From Cunninghamia lanceolata (lineage: Eukaryota; Streptophyta; Pinopsida; Cupressales; Cupressaceae): DNA of 64,000 nucleotides. A program made the position numbers and the translations under genes. The DNA lies in NCBI GenBank assembly GCA_027924645.1, contig BSBN01000213.1:34040501-34104500 (forward strand), written 5' to 3'. The notes beneath the pieces were generated by a model. It made no database searches, had not been told where the DNA came from, and saw nothing but the letters and a program-made list of their open reading frames with translations. Numbering within the stretch: the first letter of the stretch is position 1; each line of letters opens with the position of its first letter. This document shows positions 11,228 to 24,336 of this stretch, piece after piece.

Positions 11228-12126
11228 TAATGCAGCAGCATTTGAAAGAATTCAATTTAGTTGGGACAGTTAATAGTAAGTTACAGAGTACCGAGAGAGC
11301 GACCTTGGAGAATACCTCATTTTACCGCATTTGCATATCAGAGGCTACGGAGATGGACTTAGCTTCTAGACATAGTCATCTACAACATATCCAAAATTTA
11401 GATCATTTGGGTTTGATTCTGGAAAGATATCGCTATCAGAAGATTACTTGTTTTTACTTGTTTTCATAGAGCAAAGCCGATAGTGTTCAGTGAAGTCTAA
11501 TCGGCTTGTGGAGTAATTTTGTGACTTGAAGAGCTTAAAGGAACATTATTCAAGGAAGTATAGGACCTGGCCAACCTTCATGGAGATCCACATGAAGTTC
11601 TATGCATCAGTAGAGCAATACCTTATGTTTAGGTCTGACCTATTCGTGTCTACACGTTTCATACTAGTCGTTGCAATTAGGCCAACTTGATAATGTTATG
11701 AAGGCTTGCAGAGGATATAAATGAAGGATAAATGTTTGTTTCAAGGCATTGAACAAATAAGGATCAAGTGTGCAAAGTTATGAAGCTCGATGATAAGTGT
11801 TTTGATCCAAAGAAGAAGTAGAACTGAAGTAGAGAGCAAAAGAAGTTGAAGAATAGATAGTTGAGAAGCAGGTGATGGAAATCATGAAAGAGTGTTGTTA
11901 TATGAATATTCTATAACCTTGGGCTATGGCCTAGCATTTGTAAATCTCTAGAGGCATATGTAATGTGTTTTGATATCATAATATAAGAGGAATGAGCTTT
12001 GAAGGCTGGGTTTTTTCCCTGTTAGGGTTTTCCCAAGATATATCTTGTGTCATGTGCTTATGAATGTTTCTTTCTTTCTGTTGTTACTTAATTCCTTCTC
12101 TTGCATCTCTGATTGATCATGCTATT
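11228..12126 (+). repeat. 3' LTR of the non-autonomous element, first part
   Basis: Begins TAATGCAGCAGCA (5' copy TGATGCAGGAGCA) and runs collinearly with 7431 onward until GATCATGCTATT, where E1 starts. It continues at 27266. The last five bases (12122-12126, CTATT) are the TSD of E1. Confidence 0.9.
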
Positions 12127-13011
12127 TGTAGACACCCAAAATTGACCTAATTAGATCATTAGTATCAAAATATTGCATTAGCTATCATCTGTATTTGTCT
12201 AATACACTTGAGCATTTTTTCTATTTTCTCTAAATCACCTATTTCTTCTATTAATTAAATAAATTTATATTTATTTACTTAATTCATTATCTAATTCTTC
12301 TATTTCTTCTAATCTATAATTAAATAATCTTTAATTATTTAATTATCTCTTCATTCTATCTATTTCAATTAAATAAATATTATTTATTTAATTAAAAATC
12401 CCTTCATAAGCCCACTTTCCAACTAATTAAAAAAATTATTTATTTGATTAATTTCTCTTATCATTTATCTTCACAAGCTGACATGTGTGCCTCTTTCATT
12501 TAAAAACATGTGTGGTACTACATCTTTTATTTAATATATTTCACATTTGGTACTTTTTATGTACACGGTCACACATAAGCCTTATCTTCCCTCCACTTGT
12601 CATCTACACATTCACCTATGACTATCAATTCATCTTAGCCATTCACATAGCCACCAAATCTCTACCATTGATTGGTTTTGGTTGAGGTCTATATAAACAC
12701 CCTCTCATTCCATACTATATCTATCCATCATTTTCATATAGTGTCTACATTATCATCTTGAGCATATTCAGCATTTTAGCATCCATCTAACATATTATCA
12801 TTATCATCCATCCATCATGGTAGCTTTTATCTTCATAATTGTTCATTGTTGAGAAGCAATCGACATCACAAACAAGGAATCATACAATCTAGGTGATTTT
12901 GTTCTTGAATTGCATGCTTTTGATTTCACTTGGATTTGATTCTTTGATGGTGGTAGGATTAGGTTTTCAATTATATGCTTGATCTTATTAACCTGATTTT
13001 TACCTATCATA
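12127..13011 (+). repeat. 5' LTR of E1
   Basis: 885 bp from TGTAGACACCCAAAATTG to CCTATCATA; the 3' copy ends TTATCACA, so the terminal CA has mutated. The proximal part carries several near-palindromic AT blocks such as TTAATTAAATAAATTT. It has 25 bases absent from the 3' LTR, lying between two ACATGTGTG repeats. GTCTATATAAACACC near 12689 is a probable TATA box. Confidence 0.95.
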
Positions 13012-13014
13012 TTT

Positions 13015-13034
13015 TGGCACGCCCGGTGGGACCC
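13015..13034 (+). other. Primer-binding site of E1
   Basis: TGGCACGCCCGGTGGGACCC follows the LTR by three bases. E2 (31394) and E3 (55433) have nearly the same site. The tRNA is not assigned here. Confidence 0.85.
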
Positions 13035-15345
13035 ACGTTCTTGATTAACTTTGTTGTTTGAAGTTGTTTTTTGTGAAGATTAGATTTTTTGAGTGCTTAC
13101 AGCACATTGCGGTTGCTTTTAAGAGAAAACCAGTTGCCTATAGAACTTTCGCATCACTTTTAAGCTAAACTCTGCCGCTTTCAGCATTTCCTAGCTCGCT
13201 TTTAAGCCTATAGTGGTTGCTTCCTATCAAATCTGCATCACCTTTAATCAGATCTTGGTCGCTTCTGTCATAATTCACATCACTTTTAATTTGAAACAGA
13301 TCGCTTATGGATGTTCAAGTCGCTTCTTGCAATTAGGGTTTTTGCTAACATTTGAATTTTTGCAGGGATTTAGGTCAGTTTTGAGCAATAATAGTTCGCA
13401 TCCAGGATTTTCCGCATGACTTCTGAGTAATAACGACTCACATCTCAGTCTGTCCACATCACTTCTGACTAGTAATAGTTTGCTTTAAGCATAATACAGA
13501 TCACTTTTGAGCAACAGTCAGTCGCCTCTGGTAACTGTGTGCCGATTTTAGTTTTATCATTTATAGTTCAGTTTTCTTGGCTACTAATCAGTTATTTGTG
13601 TAGCATCTTATCGATTGTCCAAGAAAAGGAGGTTGTGAAAATACTAACATATTTGTTGCAGCTCTGATTGGTCCAAGACATTGCATTTTATAACTAATTT
13701 AGGAACATTTGGGCTTGGTGCTTAAAAAGAATCATTGTTTGCTCCGTGCTTGATTTATCTTTTTTGGATTGCTTGTTGTGCATGTTTGTAACCCAAATTT
13801 AATAGCAAAAGTATCCTCTCCTCTTGCCTATCAAATGGATCTTGGGTGCATGACAACTTGTTATTATCTTTAGAGGGCCTGCCTCCCCGGTGTGAGAAGG
13901 GGTACGACCCACGCGGTAAGGGGCTAAAGCCAAGTCCTTCCGAATCGCTATATAAGAAAAGTGTTTGTATCGAAAGCCACAAACAATGGGTATTGCTGTG
14001 TTATACCGACAACCAACCTCCCCCAAACCCGTCCAAGGTGTAACCCTTGAAAGCTGGGAGACTCCATAACGGAGAGTAGCGTTGCCGCATGTATAACCAC
14101 CTGAACAGATTCCCTTACTAGCAACCTTGTGTAGTATCTAAAATCTTTCTATTTGTTGACACAAAAGGTGGGACCTTTGAAGCTGTCTCGATTCTTATGG
14201 TTCTTAGTAGATATAGCAGGGACAATCCTAAGATTTGGTGGGGGGACAAGCCTTGGGAAACCCAGATCTTGGTATGCGTGAGAAGTGAGTGCTGTGGAGG
14301 GGAGCTAGTGCTACCAAGATCTTGAACCTATCCGCTTTGAATAGGCACAGCAAGGGGACTCAACAAATACAGTTCTTTCCTATCCTAGGTTGTACAAGTT
14401 TGTGATTGTTGTGAGTGTGAGTGACTGAAATTACTGTTTTCTTGTCAAAAATATCATTCAAACATATCCTCTGACAAACATAGACTACTTTTGAGTCATA
14501 ACTGTTCACCTTCAGCCAAACCAAATCACTTTTAAATATTAGTTATTCACTTCTAGAAGAATTTGTATCACCTTTAAACAATAGTCCTTCACTTTTGGCA
14601 CAATCTGCATCACTTTTAGCCTAAAACTGATCACCTCTGGCAAACATAGTCACCTCTGGTTAACACTGTAGCCTGTCACCTGTAGCAAAACTAGATTGCT
14701 TTTGAGCTATTAGTAGTCACTTTTGGCATCTTTCAAATCACTTCTAAGCTATTACTTGTCACGTCTGGTAAAATATCAGTAATTAGTATCAACTCAGCCA
14801 AATTAGTTTCATTTTTAGACTTTCTTAGCTTTGTTATCAGCTTTCAGATAGTCTTCTGATCAGTTACAGCAACCTGAGCATTGTCTTCTATCTTGAGCAT
14901 ATCAATCCATTGGACTTTTTTTGAGCTTTCATCCTTTTGAGACCCCAAAACAACAACCAACTAGCAAAACCAACAAACAAACATTATCCTTTTAGCTTTA
15001 CTTAGTCCTAGCAAAACCAACAAACAACATTAGCAACCAACTTTTCCCTTGAGTGTGTGAGCTATCCTCTAGGGAAGTTTATCAAACAAACAACAACCAA
15101 CAAACAACAACCAACAAAAAACACCAACAAACAACAACTAACAACAAACACCAACCAACAACAACCAAACAACAACCAACCAACCAAGCAACAAACTAGC
15201 AAAACAAACCAACACCCAACAATCAACAAACCATCACCTTTTGGTCTTAATCTTGACAAGCTAAGTCCAATTCAAAATATCAACCATCATTCCTCAAACT
15301 AGGAGCCAATATAGAGCTGAAATGGAAGCAAAATTGTGAGCTGAG
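13035..15345 (+). other. E1 leader: degenerate repeats, conserved module, CAA-rich tract
   Basis: Non-coding 2.3 kb between PBS and gag. Two zones (about 13090-13520 and 14440-14770) are loose arrays of TCACTTTTAA / TCGCTTTTGAGC motifs about 25-35 bases apart. Between them, 13872-13963 holds a module shared with E2 and E3 (GCCTGCC, then GTACGACC, CGCGGTAA, AAAGCCAAGTC and CTATATAAG). From about 14940 to 15235 the sequence becomes an A/C-rich CAACAAAC low-complexity tract. Overlapping short ORFs here (13755-14043) are read as by-products of the conserved module, not genes. Confidence 0.75.
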
Positions 15346-18300
15346 ATGGAAGCCAAAATGCAACAATCCCGATCAACGCCCCTTAGAGATGCAACTCAAT
15401 TCACAACTGGCATGCCTTCTTACATGTTTGTGCCTGAAGGATACACCACTGGACTGTCATCTTCACAACAAGTGCAACCTCAAACATTTTTAGAGACCTA
15501 TGAAGAGCAATCCCAAGATGACATATCAGAATTTCAAGACACACACGTATGGGATCAAGTTGAGAAGCTTGTTTTATCTGATCCTAATCGCTACTTCTTG
15601 CAATTAGCACATATGGGAGGCAAATTACCAAGTGACTTTGACATATCCTCTATTCAAGAACATGATCCAAACACTCCTACTGTTGTTGCAAAGGGACCAT
15701 CCACTATAGCCACACCATCTCATACCATGTCCATGCTGCAAAATCCACCTTCCAACCCATCTCTTTCATTGCCTATTGCTACCATATCAAACCCACCATG
15801 CTCAAACTACACTCTAGAACCTTTGATAACTCCAACTGAGGTACTTCCCTACCTTTCACAAAATCTGAACTTTCCACCTTTTCATGTTCCACAACATACG
15901 CCTTCTCCCACCATGATCGTATCTTGACCTCAAGTAACACAAGTTGTCCATGTTGCACAAGCACAAATTCCCCAAATATTGCAAGCCATCCCAATATCGT
16001 AAACTTTGTAAGTTTTGCAAGCTATCCAAACACCACATACCGTCCAAGTCTCGCAACCATTGCAATCCTCTACCCCTATTGCATCACATGTGGAAACTAC
16101 ATCTCACACTCATATTCCTATCACCACTAATATGGTCTCCACAATTTCCATGAATCCACCCAACACACCATATAACCCCAATGTTAGTCTCATTGACATG
16201 AGTGACCCACCTATTGTATCACAAGCCAATCCTAGTACCGTTGTCTCTTATGTTGATCAACTTACATCACTTTTGCCATCCTCATATAATCCTTCACAAA
16301 CCATCAATCTGTCTTATGCAACCCAAGGATTACCCATTGACAAGGTGTCGATGTACCTCATCATTTAATCTATTTTTCAGATGTCAAAGAACTAGGGCTA
16401 TGTCCATGGTTGTTTGCAACTAGGGATTCTATAGTTACCAGTTTATTGCTAGTCCTAATTTTTAAAAGAAAGATTAATCTAACTGCTTGTTGAATAAATG
16501 TAATGAATGCTGGAAAACAGAATGAAAACAGGAAATGTACTGAAAGCAAAGAAACAATAACATGCATCTATCTATTAAAATAGGAAACACCTTTATAAAA
16601 GAAAATTAAAACAATAAAACAATGATACTAGCCTCCTGCCCGAGTGGTGAGAGTGGGCCCTTGCTCCACACCCTTGAGGCTGAAGGCTATAGCAGGAAAT
16701 CAGCACAAAAGATGATCAAAACTAAATTCAGTCCAATTCATTCATTTCTGCATTCATGAAAATATGGCTATAATAGAACTGAGATATCTGAGAATCAGAA
16801 TAATTTTATCATTGTTGTTCTATTACTATTTCTGAGAGTATATATAAAAAAATGAGAGATGATATATCACTGAACTTATCTATCAGTCTTTCTAGGAGAT
16901 GACACCATCTCTTATTTGTACTTAACTGTCTAACTTATGAAAAATCACTATGCGAGAAAGGTAGACTTGAGTGGAACAAAAGTCCACTCTGAGGTCTAAG
17001 TTTAAGTCTTAATACACTTGGGCATCAAAGCCCTGAAAATAAGGATATTGGATTAGTTCAATTCATAACTTCATGCAAAATCTTTGAAAAGATAAAACTT
17101 CAGCAGTTTAACTGATGGTTGACCCTTCACTACTCAAGTGATGATTTGAGTGAAGTGAGGGGGGTATTAGGATAGCTGCTGAAGTGTTTGGTCGGCAGCT
17201 TTGCTTGGAAACATGCCCTATTCTCAGGAGGTGCCGAAGATAGCTATTCCTGTCTGCAGCTCCGGAGATAGTTGTTCCTGCCTGCAGCTCCGGAGATACT
17301 CTAGACTCTCACAGAGCTCCAGAGAGTCATTCCCCATATCTTCAAAACTTCAGGTGTCACTGTTCTTTGTTATTGTCTTCGGAGATCATTGAAGATGATC
17401 TCCAAAGATGCACAAAATCACTATTCCTGGCATCTACACCTGCTGATTCAAAAAGAGAGAAATTCTACATTTTCTATTAATCCCACACACATTAGTCACC
17501 TAATCAGAAATTCTAATCTCAAGTAATCTATCTTAATTAATCACAAAATAGAACAATCTTGCTAACTTATTTGAGTGCAGACACAAGGAAGATGAACTGA
17601 AAAAGGGAAAAAGAGAGGCAAAAAGGTGTATTTCATGAGTGCAATTTGGCACTCATCACCCAATGTCACCCAACACATGACATATTCCAATCCTCATGTT
17701 GTTCAAAACACAAACCCAAATGTCCATCCTTCTTCCACATCCACCAATCCTTCCATCACTTACCATATTACAAATCCAACTCCAAATCCACAACCATTGA
17801 CCAACATCAATCCATCCTCTACTTCCCATGTGATACAAAATCTTGGAGCTAATCCATCGTAATATACCCAACCACCACTTGTGTCTCAAGGAAAGCAATC
17901 CTCAAACACATATGTGTCACATACTAATCCTTTGAGATATATTGTGAGAACTCAACCTCAACAAATGGTCATGCCCTCATACATCCTACAACAGCAACCA
18001 CAATATACATCATATTACATTTCACCTCCGAACCATCAACCCCCTTTGCAACAACAGCACCTATCTCAAGTGGATGTTGAACAAATGATTAACAAGGCAG
18101 TAGGACAAAGCAAGAAGACATTTTCCTTAGGAGATATATGCGCTTATCCATTTGACAAGTCACTTCATATGACACCTTTTCCGCCACACTTTGAAATTCC
18201 ACAATTTGACAAATACAAAGGGAAAGGAAATCTGGATGACCATCTTAGAGCAGTTTATGTTGCATGTCTCAATGTTGCTCAAGATGATACATATCTTTTG

Positions 18301-20946
18301 AGACTATTCCCCAGGAGCTTAGCAGGACAAGCTCTTGAATGGTTCTCTCACTTACCTCCAGGAATTAAGACTTTTGTGGAATTAGCAAACAAATTTTGAT
18401 CTCATTTTGCTTTTAACATTGAACATGAGGTGAACATGAATGACCTTGTCAACAACAAACAACGCAATGGTGAAGCTTTCTCCTCATTCACTCAATGATG
18501 GCGTAACATGGCTAGAAAACTATCATGGCAAATACCTGAGAAATGATAGCTTGATATCTTTGTCCAAAATCTTCATCCTAAGCTTTCATTCCAACTACAA
18601 TTGCAAAGTGCTAGCACCTTTGACAAACTTGTTTCCAAAGGAACCATCATTGAGCGTGCTTTCATTGCTAAAGGCACTATCAAGATTTTCAAAGACAATA
18701 AAGACAATCCTCAAAATTCCAATGATAAATCCCACTTTTGGAACAAGAACAAGAATGTCATTAATGACGGTATTGTGGATGCAAAGAACATACAAATAGT
18801 GAAAGCTCCTATTAACATCCAAGCTACATCTACAGCAAATCAACCTTTTCAATGAAATTGACCAAGAACAAATCCAACACCTCGACGGAAATTTACTCCT
18901 TTAGCAGAACCTATGGAGGAAATCTTTCGAAAACTTACCCAAGTGGGAGATATCACATTACTGGATGCACCACCCAATAGTGAACCGGTCTTCAAAGCTC
19001 CTTGGTATAAAGAGAATGAATATTGTGAATACCATAGAGTCAAGGGACACAAAACAAATAGTTGTATGCACTTAAAGCATGTCATTCAAGATTGCATCGA
19101 TCAAGGTCTAATTAAAATCACACCGCCAACATCACAACCCGCACATCAACTGACATCGAACCATGATCTAGGTACCCTCAAGAATCCATTTCCATCTCAT
19201 GACAAGACAAGTAACCCTCATACTAGGAATGCTATCCATTCCAATTATGAGTCATCCACGATTGGCCGCATTGACCAAGCCCACATTTCTACCATTACTA
19301 TCTAAAGCAAAGCACCCGATTGCGCTATAACTACTAGAAGAGGCCATGTTACCCTTAAAGGAGCACCTGTCAATCCTCCTCGACTGTCCCCTAGATATAA
19401 TATCCTTGATCACCTTAGCAAAACACCTGCATATATTTCCATCCTAGAATTGCTTCGCATATCCCTTGCCCACAAAGCTATCCTTGATAAAGCATTGCAA
19501 GAATCCTCAGTGCCTAATGATATCGATACTACACAATTCCAATCTATGGTAGCCAGCATTGCAGCCCCTTGCCATCTTAGTTTCTCTGACAAAGATTTTT
19601 GACCATCCATCAACCCATCACATAACGAAGCCCTCCACATAGAAGTGTTTGTAAATCAATGCCGTATCAAACAAATCTTAGTGGATGGTGGAGTTGGTCT
19701 TAATATATGTTCTTTAAAACTAAAAAAACAATTCAAATATTTTGAGAAAGATGTTAACACTTCCAATGTCATTACTATCAAAGCATATGATGATGTTGAG
19801 AGAGATACTAAAGGAATTATTCATTTTCCTATCCAAGTTGGTCCTATCACTACTGACACCCATTGTATAGTCCTTGATATTGAGCTTCCTTATAGCATCA
19901 TCCTTGGCCATCCATGGATCCATGCCCTCAAAGCAGTTCCTTCTACATACCATCAATATCTCAAATTTCCACATAACGGTGTTGAAGTTACTATCCATGC
20001 CGATCCTAATCCATTTGAGTTTTTTCATGCCTTTCAAGCTAAATATCAAAGCCCTAACCGTATTCCTATCAACACCAAAGCATATCCATCTTCATCCTAT
20101 GTAGACTCATCCGCCCTACTCAAGCCATCATCTAGCAAAGCTACTCCAAATCTTTGCATCAAGTACACTAAACATGGTCCGGGTGAGTACACATTGCAAG
20201 AATCTTGTTGTGTTGGAACCCTTCCCTTGTCTCCCAAATATCATGGCAAACCTTCTACACCCAAGGTATCTTCATCCGTAGCTGTTATAAAAGCTCCACC
20301 AACAGTATTCATCAAAGGTGGATTCCTTGATGATGAAGATATTGATGACATTAACTCTTGGATATTCTATGATGAGAATGACCAAGTACAACATGAAGTG
20401 GAGAGATATAACAATGGTTTCCGCATCATTAAGAACATGGGCTACAAAGGACATGGTGGATTGCGATCACGGGAAGAAGGACCTATTGAACCCATTGTTG
20501 TGTCTAAGAAGTTTAATAAGCAAGGCCTTGGATTTCAGCTGGAGGTACCACCTTCCAAAGACATTATGTGCATTTCTAATGTGGAAGCCAGACCTTCTTT
20601 GGTAGGAGAGACTTCTAATTCAGATACCATCAAAGATTCCTCCCTCCATATCACCGACCTTTTCCAAGAAACCTCCATCTTCATGATCTCTACCACTTCC
20701 TCTAGCCAAAACCCTTCATCCATTACCCTTTCACTCGTATATCCTGACCTCATTGATTGGGACCAAAAGGGGGCACCTATATTGGACACATTTGAAAATG
20801 ACAAAGCTATTTCTAAATTCATGGGATTACGACAAGGCATTCCATTGGGTGATCATAAAGCAGGTTTCATGATGGATCTCCCTAAACTAGGATATTTTGG
20901 TAGAAGTATCAAATCCTTCAGTCACAAAAGTGAAATAAAAAAATAA
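15346..20946 (+). pseudogene. E1 gag-protease polyprotein (one frame, stop-riddled)
   Basis: One reading frame can be followed from the ATG at 15346 to TAA at 20944, broken by point stops (for example TGA 15925, TAA 17860, TGA 18397, TGA 18496, TGA-TAG 18544, TAA 19303, TGA near 19600) and by the insertion 16349-17622. In order: Pro/Thr/Gln-rich N-terminus; retrotransposon Gag core (18150-18400: YPFDKSLHMTPFPPHFEIPQ, YKGKGNLDDHL, GQALEWF); a zinc-knuckle variant CEYHRVKGHKTNSC (19024-19065); protease with VDGGVGLNIC (19680-19710, DGG in place of DTG) and LGHPWIH; a G-patch-like motif (20407-20530: FRIIKNMGYKGHGG ... GLGFQ); and a C-terminal tail. Role: capsid formation, RNA binding and polyprotein cleavage. 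Confidence 0.92.
16349..17622. mobile_element. Unclassified 1.27-kb insertion within E1 gag
   Basis: Removing 16349-17622 and one copy of AAGGTGT restores the gag frame exactly (PIDKV joined to YFMSAIW), and AAGGTGT occurs on both sides (16342-16348, 17623-17629). This is therefore an insertion with a 7-bp TSD. The termini (CGATGTACC ... GAGAGGCAAA) are not inverted repeats, and no LTR pair, transposase or poly-A tail is seen. Inside is a short tandem repeat around CTGCAGCTCCGGAGATA (near 17240-17300). It may be a degraded solo LTR or a non-autonomous DNA transposon. Confidence 0.7.
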
Positions 20947-21046
20947 AAAAACATAGGTCACTAGGTGAAAACTGAAAGGCACCTCTTGACCATGCAAAAG
21001 TAAAAATAAAGGATGTATCTGAGGGTGAAAACCTCTCTGAGGCACC
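20937..21046 (+). promoter_or_regulatory. E1 gag-pro/pol junction: slippery A-run and two bulged stem-loops
   Basis: The gag-pro frame ends I-K-K-stop over seven A (20937-20943) in the phase required for a -1 ribosomal slip (A AAA AAA), immediately followed by TAA. A second A7 follows at 20945. Pol is in the -1 frame. Stem-loop 1 spans 20963-20984: AGGTG pairs with CACCT, AAAA is bulged, the inner bases are CT/GG with a GAAA loop. Stem-loop 2 spans 21024-21046: GGTG/CACC, AAAA bulge, CCTC/GAGG, loop TCT. In the pol frame both are translated as GEN-containing text. Slip site plus structure suggests programmed frameshifting, but the 19-base gap to stem-loop 1 is longer than usual. Confidence 0.55.
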
Positions 21047-24000
21047 TGAGGATGGGGGATTTGATCTTCTGGTCACCACTAATTATCATGAAAAATTAAT
21101 AGTGTTAGTTGAAAAATCTCAAGACATGAACTTATGCACAAAGTAGAATCCGAAGATTGCATACTTGGTAGCATCACTATCAGAGAAGGAAAGAAGAAAT
21201 TTCATAGCATTCTTCATAAAAAGAGCTATCAATTTTGCATGGACTTATACTGACATGCCGAGTCTAGATCCATCACTTGTGGTACATCATCTAGTAGTAT
21301 CTCCTAATGCAAAACCTGTCAAACAAAAATTGTGCAAAATACACCAACAAATAGCTCATTTGGTTAAGGCAGAGATTCAGAAGCAAATTTCATAAGGCCT
21401 ATTGATTATCCAGAATGAGTTTCAAATTTAGTACCTATGGCAAAAACTGATGGACCAGTTCGATGTTGCACAGATTTCAGAGATCTTAACAAAACATGCC
21501 CTAAAGATGAATTTCCATTACCAAGCATAGACAACATTGTAGATCTCATAGCTGGACATGAAATACTATCTTTGATGGATGGATTCTCAGTATATAACCA
21601 AATAAGAATAGCAGAGGAAGATCAAGACAAAACATCATTCATTTGTCCATGGGGTACATACTACTAGGTTGTAATGCCTTTTGGTCTCAAGAATGCTGGA
21701 GCTACTTATCAATGAGCCATGACAATTATTTTCCATGACCTTTTCCACACTATCATGGAAGATTATGTTGATGACATTCTAGGAAAATCCAAGACAAGAG
21801 AAGAACATTTACAGGTACTAGCACAGAGATATATTGTGTCTCGACAAGGAATAGAAGTGGACTCTGATAAAGTAAAAGCTATCATGGAAATGCCTCCTCT
21901 ATTAAATCTGAAGTAGCTTTGTAGTCTACAAGGAAGGTTATAATCCATTTGCAGGTTTATCTCACAATTGGCAGACAAGTGTCATCCTTTTCAACATCTC
22001 CTTCACAAGGGTGAACCTTTTGAGTAGGATGAAAAATATCAATAGGTCTTTGATAAAATAAAAGAATATCTAGCAACACCTCTTATGTTAGTACCTCTTG
22101 TACTGGATCGACCATTATTACTCTACATATCTTCAACAACAGCAGCATTAGGTGCCCTTTTAGCTCAGCATGATGATTTGGGAAAAGAACAAGCCATTTA
22201 CTATATCAAAAAAACTCTTGTGGGATATGAACTTAACTATTCACCTATGGAAAAAGTATGTTTAGCATTGGTGTTTTCTTCCCAAAAGTTGCACATTATA
22301 TGTCAAACCAAACAACAAAGCTCATATCTAACATGGATCCACTTAAATGTCTTCTTTCCAAAGCAATCCTTACGGGAAGATTAACAAAATGGGTTATGAT
22401 CTTAAGTGAATTTGACATACAATATGTGGATCTCAAGGCCATAAAAGGACAAGTTATTGCTGATCAGTTAATCATAGCGCCTGTCACAGATATTCATCCA
22501 ATATGTCCAGAGTTCCCTGATGAAGAATTGTTCAATCTAACTTCATCAACATTATGGCAACTATATTTTGATGGATCTTACACACAACATGGATCAGGAG
22601 CAAGAATATTTTTTGTCACCCCTCAAGGAGATTGTATCCCAAAGTCATACAGAATTGCATTTCCATGTACCAACAACATAGCAAAATATGAAGCTTTAAT
22701 CACAGGATTATGCATTGAAGTACAATGGGCTATTAAATAGTTACATGTCTTTGGTGATTTCCAATTAATCATCAAATAGATCGTAGATGAGTATTAAACA
22801 AAAGATGAGAAGCTTCTTCCATACAAGGTAATGGTTGATGATTTCAAGAAGTACTTTGACAGTATCACCTTTGAACAGATCCCAAGGATACAAAACAAAG
22901 CAGCAGATGCCATGGCTATGATTGGATCTCTTCTAGACATGTCATCCAATACACATAAGTGTGAGTTTCTGGTTGAACAACTTCTGATTCCAGCATTTGA
23001 AGTACCGTAGTCTAAGATTATATGTGATATTGTTAGTCCCAATTTGCCTTGGTATGAGGACATATATGAGTATCTCCGTAATCAAACCTTTCCATTTCAA
23101 TTATCTAATACCCAACAAAAAACCTTTATCTGTCAAGCCTCTCACTACACTATCCTAGGAGACACCTTATATCGCTAGAGTCTTGATAGTATCCTTCTTA
23201 GATGTCTTGATTCTAAGGAAGCAAAAGTTGCCTTACGTGAAATACATGAAGGTGTCTATGGATCGTGTTCCGCTGGCCCTGGTCTTGTTAAGAAACTTTT
23301 ATGAGCTGGATATTATTGGCCAACTATGGAGAAAGATGTGCAACAATTTGCAAAGAGATGTCTACAATGTCAGAAACATGGGGATCTAATACATGCACCA
23401 GCACATGAACTTCAGCCTATCACTACTCCTTGGCCCTTCTTGTAATGGGGACTTGATCTCATAGGTAAAATCCATCCTACCTCATCAAATGGTCATAATT
23501 TTATTATTACCGCCACTGAGTACTTCATAAAGTGGGTGGAATCAATACCAATGACTTACATTACTGGCAAGCAAATATCCAAGTTCATCATACATTATAT
23601 CATTTGCCGATATGGAGTCCCTCAAGCCATTGTCATGGATAATGGTCGCCCTTTCAAGAACCAAGAGGTTAGAGATCTTTACAACAAGTTCCATATCCAA
23701 CATAGATTCTCTACACCTTACTATCCTCAAAGTAATGGCCAAGCTGAGGCTTCTAACAAAACAATCATCAAGATCCTTAAAAAGATAGTCAATGAAGCTG
23801 GTCGTGATTGGCATTTACAACTTAATCCTGCATTATGGGCTTATAGAACAAGTATCAGAACTCCCACTGGTGCTACACCTTATGCTCTTGTTTATGGCAT
23901 TGAAGCTATCTTACCTATTGAGGTTGAGATCCCCTCACTATGAGTATCCCTACAGCATACTATCTCAGATGAAGAATATAGAGTATCTAGAATCCATGAT

Positions 24001-24306
24001 CTTGAGCTATTAGATGAACGGTGTCTTACAGCACTCAATCATCTTCAAGTCTATCAAAATCGGCTATGCCACAGCTACAACAAAAAGATCAGAGAATAAA
24101 GATTTCAAGTTGGAGATCTTGTCCTTAAAGAAAATCAAAGGAATCAACAACATCATGTGAAATAGGGTAAGTTTGAACCTAATTGGCTTGGTCCTTTTGT
24201 CATCACATTAGTCTATGGATCAAGAGCATACAATATTTCAACACCTGAAGGTATTCCCTTGGATGAACCAGTCAACAACATTCATCTAAAAAAGTTCTAC
24301 CCATGA
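20949..24306 (+). pseudogene. E1 pol: RT, RNase H, second RNase H, integrase (decayed)
   Basis: Domains in order: RT (about 21140-21960) with RCCTDFRDLNK-CPKDEFPLP, MDGFSVYNQI and YVDDILGKS; RNase H (about 22080-22460) with LLLYISSTTAALGALLAQ; a second archaeal-type RNase H (22555-22960) with YFDGS, AKYEAL, GDFQL and AADAMA carrying D-E-D-D; integrase (about 23150-24100) with CLQCQKH, WGLDLIG, VMDNGRPFKN and SNGQAEASNKT, so the D-D-E set is present. It ends KKFYP-TGA. Compared with E2, RT lacks about 27 residues between EEHLQVL and SRQGIEVD. Frameshifts lie near 21385 and 22290, and many stops are TAG or TGA. Only 3' processing and strand transfer residues look preserved. Confidence 0.93.
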
Positions 24307-24336
24307 GTCTCAGCATATTCCAAAAAAAAAAAACCA

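Noticed and set aside
13755..14043. Three overlapping ORFs on both strands, possible small gene
   Set aside because: They coincide with a conserved leader module of E1 whose relatives in E2 and E3 have no matching frames.
15057..15302. Asn/Gln-rich prion-like ORF
   Set aside because: Translation of a CAA/AAC low-complexity tract in the E1 leader, with no start context or conservation to support coding.
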